A stretch of 16,733 nt of DNA, taken from Bacteroidales bacterium UBA4345 (lineage in GTDB: Bacteria > Bacteroidota > Bacteroidia > Bacteroidales > Paludibacteraceae). A program made the position numbers and the translations under genes. The notes beneath the pieces were generated by a model. It made no database searches and was not told where the DNA came from. It saw only the letters and a list, made by a program, of their open reading frames with translations. This document shows positions 5,946-12,936 of this stretch, in pieces (the first letter of the stretch is position 1; each line of letters starts with the position of its first letter). Where the stretch lies: contig DGTD01000024.1 of NCBI GenBank assembly GCA_002396385.1, positions 1 through 16,733 on the forward strand. The letters run 5' to 3'.

Positions 5946-8900
5946 TCATGCCTTTTTCTTCAGCACATAAATCTCGTTCGAAGTTGTGTCGTCGTTAGCA
6001 AAATGACTGACTACGCGGAAGCCGTTTTGTTCAGCAATCGCCGAGATACGTTCAAACGAAGTGAAATACAGTTTTCCGACCGTCTTATTAAAGCGGAAAA
6101 TACGGGTTGACAGTATTTCTGTCCATTTCGTTACTTTCTGCCCCTTTTCATTCGAAGAGTTTCCGTCGCGTATAATGATGCATCCCCCGGGTTGCAAGTT
6201 CTGCATACAGTGTTCTATCAGCGCCTGCTGTTTTTCGTAAGGCATATAGTGCAGCATATCGTTCATCAAGAACACGTCAGAAGCAGGCAACTCCGCGTCA
6301 ATAGCATTACACGACAAGAAGTTAATCCGCTCATTTTTCGAGAAACAGTGGTTGGCCACAGCAATTTTCTCCTCGTCGTAATCGATACCCGTCACATAAC
6401 GGTCACGCGACATAAACATCAGCATATAGTCAAGGAAGCCATAACCACAACCTATATCGGTAATTCTGGCACACTTGGGAATCATTTCATTAAACTGTTT
6501 GTAGTTGTTCTCCATGCGGACCTTAACGCGCATATACCATTCAGTAACGGGACCTTTGTATATATAGTTTTGGAACAAGAGGTTCACATAATACCGGTTT
6601 CCGGTATTCACAAAGCAAGCCTTTCTCCGATCATATTCCGCTTTAAACCATTTATGGATAGACTTTCTCCGTTCACGGTAAGTAGCTCCCCACGACGCAT
6701 CATCCTTTCTTATAACAGGCATTACCGTAAACACACTGTCGGTAGGGCACACAAAGAACATATCTCCCTTAGCCACACAGCATCCGTTGCCAAGCATAAT
6801 GATTGGCAATATGTCTAAATCTAGTTTTTCAGCCAGATAGAAGGCGCCATCGTAAAAATGTCCTAGTTGCTGTTTTTCATCACACCGGTGTCCTTCAGGG
6901 AAGACAAGAATGGAGTATCCGTCACGAACCCTCTGGCGCAAAGGTTCTACCATATTCTCGTAGCCTTCAGAAGTACTGCACGACTGGTAAAAATAGTTAA
7001 TCGGTCCTATCAGGAAGTTGCTTTTCACCCCAGCCTTTACTATTGGCACTAATTTAGTAGTATAGGCCATCAGTTGTAACATATCGACAATAGACTGGTG
7101 GTTGGCAATAACCATAACCGGACGTTCGAAATTGAAGCCAGATTCATTCCTATATTCGCATTTGTTTATACGACAAGCCAGCACCAGACGGCATCCCCAC
7201 ATAACTAGCAAACGGAACCAATGGAATTTCTTTTTAAACGGCAGAATATAGAACAGAGGGGTCAACAAAACCAGCAAAATCGACAAGAATGCGAACAGAA
7301 CCAGCGGGAACATGGTAAACACACGCGCAAGCGTCCAAGGGGCCTTACCCCTACTGGTTCTACTAGTCACGAAGAAACGCCACAACAACGGTTGGATGGT
7401 ATAGGCAATCAAGACGACGGCTACCATACCTATCACCGAGGTCTGCGCTACGCTCAGCAACGACGGGTGTTTTGCAAAGAACAACGCGCCCATACCCACC
7501 ACTGTGGTAAACGCAGAAAAAGCAATAGCCGTCTTATGTTCGGTCAACATTGTTTTTCCCGTCCTATACTCCGAAAGCAGCCCATCGGTTATGAAGATAC
7601 TGAAGTCGTCGCCCGTTCCAAAGATAAATGTCGAGATGATAACGCTGACAATATTGAACTGCAATCCCAATAATGCCATCACTCCCAATATAATGAACCA
7701 ACTTAACGCCATTGGCAGAAAGGACATCAAAGCCAGTTCAAAACGGCCATACGATACCAATAAAGCGATAAAGACAATAAGAGAAGACACCAACAGCACG
7801 AAATTAAAATCATCGGTAGTAGCATCCACAAACTGAGACATGAAATGTGGCTTGTCGAGTATAACCACCTCGCTCCTGTTTTCGAATGCCGCATACGCGT
7901 CTGCCTTTTGATCTTCTGTCAACGACACTTGTGCTATAGCCATCGACAAGTCCTCTTCCGAGGTCAGGAAATCACCAAGCACCTCCTCTTTTGAAAAATC
8001 AACAATATGGTAGTCTTCCGCCAACAACTGTCTAAAAGGAGCGAATGCTTCTGCTGTAAACCCGTAGTTTTTTCCTTTTGCTTCGAGTTCCTTACAGACC
8101 AGTGCAATCCTTTCTTTTGTCCAAAAAGAGCTCCACAACGATAAACGCCGTGCCTGGGTAGCCGAATCCAGCAATAAAGAACGGGCAGAAGAATATGTCC
8201 GTATATTCCCCGATAACTGCAAACTGTCGAGCGTATTGCTCATTTTTCGATAACCAGCTATCGCATCATCCGCATTTTCAGCAACAGCGATAAAATACAC
8301 CGATTTACCATCTCGCTGGAAGGTTGAATCAAGCAACTGCTGTGCCCGGTCGAATTTTGCAGGCTGATACCCTAAGGCATTCATATCGGAAGAGAAGGTG
8401 ACCCTGTCGCAAAGCACCATACCGGCAACAGATGCCACTACAATAAACCCAACCAGTATTTTTTTCCGGCTGTAGTCAATAGATGTAAAACGTTCTACCC
8501 ACCGCAGTAAAAGGGGGGTACCGTCAGAATGAAATTTCCCGTTTCCGTATGGTAACAGATGAGGTAGAAACACCAAACAGAATATAGTTGCGCCGACTAT
8601 CGACAACGAGGCGAACCAGCCAAAATCTTGCAAAACATCAGACTTGGTAAACGTCAGGCTGAAGAACGCTCCAATTGTAGTAAAACTACCAATCGTCAGA
8701 GGCTGCCACATTTCTGTTATCAGCTGCTCCATACTGTCGCAATTCTCGTAATGTGCTACCACATGTATTGAGTAACTGAGCAAAACGCCCAGAATGGCAG
8801 AACCGGCTCCCACCGCTATTATAGAAAGATTTCCACGCAAGAAATACAAGACGGCTAACGCAAACATGGCTCCGAAAGCCACAGGCAGCATTATGTAGAT

Positions 8901-9779
8901 GATAGAAAGTTTGTTTTTGAACGCAAAGAATATGACAACAGCAATAACCAATAAAGCAAAGCCCATAGTTGTCATCATATCGGTGCGTATCTGGCGGGCA
9001 TTATAAACGGAGATAACGGGTCCACCATAAAAATCGACTGTACAAGAAGGATAGCTAACTGCATATCTTCCAATCATCGATTCCAGCGTATCGACCAACA
9101 CACCATTCTCGACCGTATTATTTGCAGGGAAACGCGGTGCGATAAACAGCAACAAACGTCCGTCGGCCGTAGCCAAATGTCCATCTATCACCTGATAACT
9201 ACCGTCAACCCGCAGTTCTTCCAAACACGACAGCGAACGATTTCCCATACCTAGCGGGTCACGCAAAATAAAGTCCTTCATAAAGACCCCGGTAGGAAGC
9301 ATCAACTGGTAGGCATCGTTTTCGAGCTGTGCCTGCACGGCTGCAGGCTTAAGCAGCGTATCGATACGCCGATAGTCTGCCGTATCGAGGTAAAGCGGCA
9401 GATGGCTGTAAACGAATTCGGGGAAAGAGGCTGCATGGTCAGAGCCAACATCAAAAGTTATCTTTTCTATATGGGTACGCCCCAAACGAGCTTCAAGTTC
9501 AGCAGCAAACTCATCGGCGACCGCCACCAGCTGTTCTCTTTCAGAAGAATCCTCCGGAGAGAATATCACTGCTATTTTGTCCTTCACCTTCAGATGACTG
9601 AAGACAACCCCCACATTTTTAGTACTGGCTGTAGAAGGAACAAAACGCAAAATATCTTCTTCATAACTGATTTTGGAAGCTAACACTCCAAACACGGCAA
9701 ACAAGCCGACTACAAAAGCAAGCAACAGCCACTTGCGGCTGAGAAAGAAACGATATAAGAATAAAAAAAAGGCCTGCAT
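5946..9779 (-). CDS. Trifunctional MMPL transporter / lysophospholipid acyltransferase / SAM methyltransferase
   Basis: A 1277-residue inner-membrane fusion. Residues 1-800 form an RND/MMPL-type exporter: TM at 17-35, a periplasmic loop (about 40-265), a TM cluster at 268-410, a second loop (about 460-655) and a TM cluster at 657-800 carrying FGTGDDFSIFI (720-730). Extra hydrophobic stretches at 822-848 lead to a PlsC-type acyltransferase (about 885-1055) with NHQSIVD (893-899) and FPEGHR (960-965). A class I methyltransferase follows (about 1065-1277) with DIGCGYG (1108-1114), an acidic GIDYD (1131-1135) and LQPGGCIIIRD (1195-1205). Fusions of this order are known in Bacteroidota, often near aryl-polyene-type clusters. 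The likely task is moving and modifying a fatty-acyl or polyene lipid; the substrate is unknown. No partner biosynthesis genes occur in this window. The first TM half has Ser335-Tyr where related pumps have Asp-Tyr. Confidence 0.9.
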   Translation of the reverse strand: MQAFFLFLYRFFLSRKWLLLAFVVGLFAVFGVLASKISYEEDILRFVPSTASTKNVGVVFSHLKVKDKIAVIFSPEDSSEREQLVAVADEFAAELEARLGRTHIEKITFDVGSDHAASFPEFVYSHLPLYLDTADYRRIDTLLKPAAVQAQLENDAYQLMLPTGVFMKDFILRDPLGMGNRSLSCLEELRVDGSYQVIDGHLATADGRLLLFIAPRFPANNTVENGVLVDTLESMIGRYAVSYPSCTVDFYGGPVISVYNARQIRTDMMTTMGFALLVIAVVIFFAFKNKLSIIYIMLPVAFGAMFALAVLYFLRGNLSIIAVGAGSAILGVLLSYSIHVVAHYENCDSMEQLITEMWQPLTIGSFTTIGAFFSLTFTKSDVLQDFGWFASLSIVGATIFCLVFLPHLLPYGNGKFHSDGTPLLLRWVERFTSIDYSRKKILVGFIVVASVAGMVLCDRVTFSSDMNALGYQPAKFDRAQQLLDSTFQRDGKSVYFIAVAENADDAIAGYRKMSNTLDSLQLSGNIRTYSSARSLLLDSATQARRLSLWSSFWTKERIALVCKELEAKGKNYGFTAEAFAPFRQLLAEDYHIVDFSKEEVLGDFLTSEEDLSMAIAQVSLTEDQKADAYAAFENRSEVVILDKPHFMSQFVDATTDDFNFVLLVSSLIVFIALLVSYGRFELALMSFLPMALSWFIILGVMALLGLQFNIVSVIISTFIFGTGDDFSIFITDGLLSEYRTGKTMLTEHKTAIAFSAFTTVVGMGALFFAKHPSLLSVAQTSVIGMVAVVLIAYTIQPLLWRFFVTSRTSRGKAPWTLARVFTMFPLVLFAFLSILLVLLTPLFYILPFKKKFHWFRLLVMWGCRLVLACRINKCEYRNESGFNFERPVMVIANHQSIVDMLQLMAYTTKLVPIVKAGVKSNFLIGPINYFYQSCSTSEGYENMVEPLRQRVRDGYSILVFPEGHRCDEKQQLGHFYDGAFYLAEKLDLDILPIIMLGNGCCVAKGDMFFVCPTDSVFTVMPVIRKDDASWGATYRERRKSIHKWFKAEYDRRKACFVNTGNRYYVNLLFQNYIYKGPVTEWYMRVKVRMENNYKQFNEMIPKCARITDIGCGYGFLDYMLMFMSRDRYVTGIDYDEEKIAVANHCFSKNERINFLSCNAIDAELPASDVFLMNDMLHYMPYEKQQALIEHCMQNLQPGGCIIIRDGNSSNEKGQKVTKWTEILSTRIFRFNKTVGKLYFTSFERISAIAEQNGFRVVSHFANDDTTSNEIYVLKKKA

Positions 9780-9804
9780 TCGCTTTTATTTTTACATAGG
9801 TTAA

Positions 9805-9846
9805 CCCACCTTTATAGCCCTTCCTAAAAAAGACTATAAGAGTGGG
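9805..9846. repeat. Long imperfect hairpin before the fusion gene
   Basis: CCCACCTTTATAG (9805-9817) pairs with CTATAAGAGTGGG (9834-9846): 12 of 13 positions, with one C-A mismatch and one G-U, and a 16-base loop. It lies between the lrp-like stop (9886) and the fusion start (9779). The minus strand has no T-tract directly after it, so it looks like a leader structure or partial attenuator rather than a full terminator. The whole 106-bp gap lacks a TAnnTTTG box on the minus strand. Confidence 0.5.
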
Positions 9847-9885
9847 GAATATGAATGGAGGCCGACTCTGGAGACAGCAGTCCTT

Positions 9886-10422
9886 CTAATAGCTGTTCGA
9901 CAAAAGAGATGGGTCGATAGGCATATCGCCGCCGTCCTCGCCATCGTCTGAGACCTCTATGCCGTCAATTGGAATTTGACGTTGGAAGGCATCGCTTAAC
10001 GAAACGATTGTTTCGGTACTCGAAATACCTTGGATAGGTTGTAACTTGTCGTGAATGATGCGGAGAAAATCTTGGTTACTCTTCGCATACACCTTGATGA
10101 ACATCGCAAAGCGTCCAGTGGTATAATGACACTCTACGACCTCGGGAATCTTATACAACTCGTCGACTACCGACTTGAACAAATTTGCGTCTTTTAGGAA
10201 AATACCCATAAACGCACATGTGTTATAACCGATTTTCGCAGCGTCGATAATAAACTCCGAGCCCTTGATAACGCCCTGTTGCTGCAGTTTCTGTATGCGT
10301 TGATGAATAGCCGCGCCAGATACATTGCACATACGCGCGACCTCCAAAAAAGGAATTCGAGCATTGGCCGAAATCAATTTTAAGATTTTTTCATCAAGTC
10401 TGTCTAATTCGTGGTGTTCCAT
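9886..10422 (-). CDS. Lrp/AsnC family transcriptional regulator
   Basis: A 178-residue DNA-binding regulator. An N-terminal AsnC-type winged helix-turn-helix (about 5-55; LDRLDEKILKLI, VARMCNVSGAAIHQRIQKL) is followed by the RAM effector domain (about 68-148; IPEVVECHYTTGRFAMFIKV). Family members usually assemble as octamers and sense amino acids or other small molecules. After the RAM domain comes an extra Asp/Glu/Gly-rich tail of about 27 residues (152-178), which standard Lrp proteins of about 150 residues lack. The ligand is unknown. The gene has a good -7 box upstream and is followed on the same strand, after 106 bp, by the trifunctional fusion gene. Autoregulation and control of that gene are plausible but inferred. 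Confidence 0.9.
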   Translation of the reverse strand: MEHHELDRLDEKILKLISANARIPFLEVARMCNVSGAAIHQRIQKLQQQGVIKGSEFIIDAAKIGYNTCAFMGIFLKDANLFKSVVDELYKIPEVVECHYTTGRFAMFIKVYAKSNQDFLRIIHDKLQPIQGISSTETIVSLSDAFQRQIPIDGIEVSDDGEDGGDMPIDPSLLSNSY

Positions 10423-10447
10423 ATTCTTTTGGTCTTGTTCAACTCTA

Positions 10448-10479
10448 CAAAGATAATCAATCTGTCGTATAAAACTAAA
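10448..10479 (-). promoter_or_regulatory. Promoter of the Lrp-like gene
   Basis: On the minus strand TATCTTTG (10448-10455) is an exact -7 box, 25 bp before the ATG at 10422. About 20 bases upstream only CTTTAG (10475-10480) is found in place of TTTG, so the -33 element is weak. That would suit a regulated or autoregulated promoter. Confidence 0.55.
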
Positions 10480-10531
10480 GACTGGAAAGAAAATGAAACC
10501 TATTTTTCGTTTTCACATTCAAAAAGAAAGC

Positions 10532-10569
10532 AAAAAAAATCGAGACAGGTTTTCAGACTAAAACGCCCG
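10532..10569 (-). terminator. Probable terminator overlapping the end of the glycosyltransferase gene
   Basis: On the minus strand CGGG (10566-10569) and GTTTT pair with CTCG (10541-10544) and AAAAC around an AGTCTG loop. The stem is interrupted by an internal loop and followed by eight T (10532-10539). It starts inside the last codons of the glycosyltransferase gene (stop at 10553-10555). The stem is modest, but the U-tract is clear. Confidence 0.5.
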
Positions 10570-11563
10570 ACTTTCTTACATAAACTGGCACTATTTTGAG
10601 GGCTAGTTTTGGGAGACACCCCAAAAGCCAGTCGGTACACCGTGTAGAAAGGCTCTTCCGCAAGTAGGCGTTGTCCCTATAACCTGGCACTTCAGCCTCA
10701 ACCTCCTGCCGAATGCGTTTCAACTCGGTGGTTGTCGGAGTTTCCACATTCACAATATAGTTGAAAGAAGACACCAGATAACCCTTTTTCACATACAAGA
10801 AGTCTATTTCTGGTTTAAACTCTTCGTACACCCCTTGTTCTTTCGCATAGGCGAGCAACTTCTTGAACACGGTGAGGCGCTTCAGGTATTTCGTCGGATT
10901 CTTGGTCGTCACCACCGAATTTTCACGAATCAGGTAATGATAGAACACCTTATTGACATGTGCCGCCGTTTTCGCAGTGAACAACGCACAAGCCACAAAA
11001 AAGCTATCGTCGGCGCAACGTTCCTCAGGGTAACGTATGTTTTTGTCTATAATCAGACTGCGTTTATAGATGAACGTCCAAAAATAAGACACATAATTCG
11101 CTAGGAAGAAGGCACGGTCTTGGTGCGAAATGGGACCTTCGGCAATATCCGGATTCTTCAGCAAATTGCTTGGCCGCCCGTCTGAAAAATCTTGAGAGCC
11201 TTGTCCATAACAGATATCAGCATCAAATTGTTTAGCCCGATTGTATAAATCTTCAAACATAGTGGGCTCAATCCAGTCGTCGCTATCCACAAAGGCGATA
11301 TATTCGCCCGTACATTTCTCAATGGCAAAATTGCGCGCCATACCAGCCCCCATGTTCTGGGGAGTTTCAATAAAATGGAATTCGGCTGCACGCCGATGCC
11401 CCTGAACAAGCTGTTTGGCAATCTGCATGCTGTTGTCAGGTCCGTGGTCGTCAACAAAAAAGACCTCCAAATCGTCGAGCGTCTGATTCAGCAGCGATTC
11501 GGTACACTTGCCAATGTACTGTGCCACATTATAAACCGGCAACACAATTGAAACCTTAGGCAT
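10553..11563 (-). CDS. Family 2 glycosyltransferase
   Basis: A 336-residue GT-A fold glycosyltransferase that should transfer a sugar from a nucleotide donor to a surface glycan at the inner face of the cytoplasmic membrane. The family start VSIVLPVYNVAQYIGKCTESL (4-24) is present, with the nucleotide-binding FVDDHGPD (36-43), the NMGAGMARNFAI segment (70-81) and the metal-binding DSDD (93-96). The C-terminal half (about 200-336) is variable, and no clear membrane span is visible. Donor and acceptor cannot be read from sequence. It is the last gene of the uvrA unit, 17 bp after the glycerophosphotransferase-like gene; that pairing points to capsule, LPS or a polyol-phosphate-decorated glycan. 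Confidence 0.92.
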   Translation of the reverse strand: MPKVSIVLPVYNVAQYIGKCTESLLNQTLDDLEVFFVDDHGPDNSMQIAKQLVQGHRRAAEFHFIETPQNMGAGMARNFAIEKCTGEYIAFVDSDDWIEPTMFEDLYNRAKQFDADICYGQGSQDFSDGRPSNLLKNPDIAEGPISHQDRAFFLANYVSYFWTFIYKRSLIIDKNIRYPEERCADDSFFVACALFTAKTAAHVNKVFYHYLIRENSVVTTKNPTKYLKRLTVFKKLLAYAKEQGVYEEFKPEIDFLYVKKGYLVSSFNYIVNVETPTTTELKRIRQEVEAEVPGYRDNAYLRKSLSTRCTDWLLGCLPKLALKIVPVYVRKSGVLV

Positions 11564-11580
11564 ATTAATTTGTTATTTCG

Positions 11581-12930
11581 TTAATTGCGATTAAATTTTT
11601 TGTCAAAGAACTGCATAATTCGCTCAGAAGGAGTCATTCCGTCACGCAATCCCAGATAAGTTTCGAAGAAAGTTTCACGTTCCGCACGCTTCGGATCGTT
11701 TTCTCCGATAACCACCTCAGCAATAAAGCGTTCAATTTCCTCCCTATTATGTCCATGGTAATGCAAGTTGAAGCATTTCTTCCCGAACGGACTGAAACGG
11801 TTCTCCATTTCTACATCTTTCACCAAATACATGACAGGATGTTTGGTATGCAGATATTCCGAAGTAAATGAGCCACAATCGTGTATCATTGCATCGGAAG
11901 TAATGAACGGGTCAATATACGAACCCTCTTCCAACTGGGTATTATCCAAACTGTTCCAACGTTCGTAGTAGTCGTTGGTTTCTTTTTCGCCCCAAAGAGC
12001 CATCAGTTTGAATTTTAGCAACTGGTGGGGTTTGAACAAAAATTGTACTTCCGAAGAATACTTTTCCGCCAGTTCGAGCATAAAATCACAGTAATCGAGG
12101 AAACTCGATAAGTTAAAAGTGTCGCCAATGGTGTGGTGCGGGGCCCAAATCACCTTCTTTTTCACAACAGTTTGGGGTTTCCACACATTTTTTGGTTGGT
12201 AATCCTTGTCTAAGAACACCTCCACACCAGGATATCCAACGACTTCCGTATTGATGGCCTTGTTTGTGGAATTTGCCGCCGCTATCTGCTGGTGCATTTC
12301 TGTTTCTACAAAATGCACACCCACCAGATTATGGAACGGCAGATTGTAGTTGAGGTTGAAAATGTTAAGCACACTGTAGCCATAAGGGATATAGCAAGTC
12401 ACCTTGTCACGGAAATTGTAGAGGTAGTACTGCTTGGGCATATCCTTATATGGCGTAGAGAAAATCACCACATCCGGATTATATTCCTTGTTTACGTCAA
12501 GCCAAGTTTTTGTCTCCGCATCGTAAGGCACCCTGCATTCAAAGCCCTTCGCCTCGATAAACGCACGCGTGCGGTTCACCGTCTTCCATCCCTCTTCCTC
12601 ATTGAAATCCTTATACACACTGTAGGGATAAACTACCACATAAGGATGATATTTTCCCGACTCCCTCATTAGGCGGAAAAGGTAATCGCTCTTCCACATA
12701 CCCGGAATTGTCAGGAAAAAGGCGACCTCTATCGGGCCCTCCTTTTGGGCAGTCCGTGCATAAGCATCCTCCAACCGTTTTCGGTAGTCACGGATATAGA
12801 GACGCATCACAAACGGAAATTTGCAACGCAGAAAATCCTTATAGGCCCACTGGATACGGAAAGCGTATGCGACCGACACACCGAAATAACGGTCCCTTAA
12901 CTCCTTCAACCTATTTAATAAACCACCCAT
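11581..12930 (-). CDS. CDP-glycerol glycerophosphotransferase family protein
   Basis: A 449-residue protein resembling the Glyphos_transf (TagB/TagF) family, which in Gram-positive bacteria moves glycerol phosphate from CDP-glycerol to teichoic acid chains. The C-terminal half has the expected landmarks: VIWAPHHT (260-267), FLFKPHQLL (297-305) and SDAMIHDCGSFTSEYL (345-360), followed by HPVMYL. The N-terminal 60 residues are basic and could sit on the membrane face. In a Gram-negative host the acceptor is more likely a capsule or LPS glycan, and the donor may be CDP-glycerol, CDP-ribitol or a similar CDP-polyol. It starts 6 bp after the uvrA stop and is followed at 17 bp by a family 2 glycosyltransferase. 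Confidence 0.87.
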   Translation of the reverse strand: MGGLLNRLKELRDRYFGVSVAYAFRIQWAYKDFLRCKFPFVMRLYIRDYRKRLEDAYARTAQKEGPIEVAFFLTIPGMWKSDYLFRLMRESGKYHPYVVVYPYSVYKDFNEEEGWKTVNRTRAFIEAKGFECRVPYDAETKTWLDVNKEYNPDVVIFSTPYKDMPKQYYLYNFRDKVTCYIPYGYSVLNIFNLNYNLPFHNLVGVHFVETEMHQQIAAANSTNKAINTEVVGYPGVEVFLDKDYQPKNVWKPQTVVKKKVIWAPHHTIGDTFNLSSFLDYCDFMLELAEKYSSEVQFLFKPHQLLKFKLMALWGEKETNDYYERWNSLDNTQLEEGSYIDPFITSDAMIHDCGSFTSEYLHTKHPVMYLVKDVEMENRFSPFGKKCFNLHYHGHNREEIERFIAEVVIGENDPKRAERETFFETYLGLRDGMTPSERIMQFFDKKFNRN

Positions 12931-12936
12931 CTTATA

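Noticed and set aside
6192..7836. Several long open frames on the plus strand opposite the fusion gene
   Set aside because: They are antisense to a gene with complete domain motifs, and their translations show no family signature; treated as shadows.
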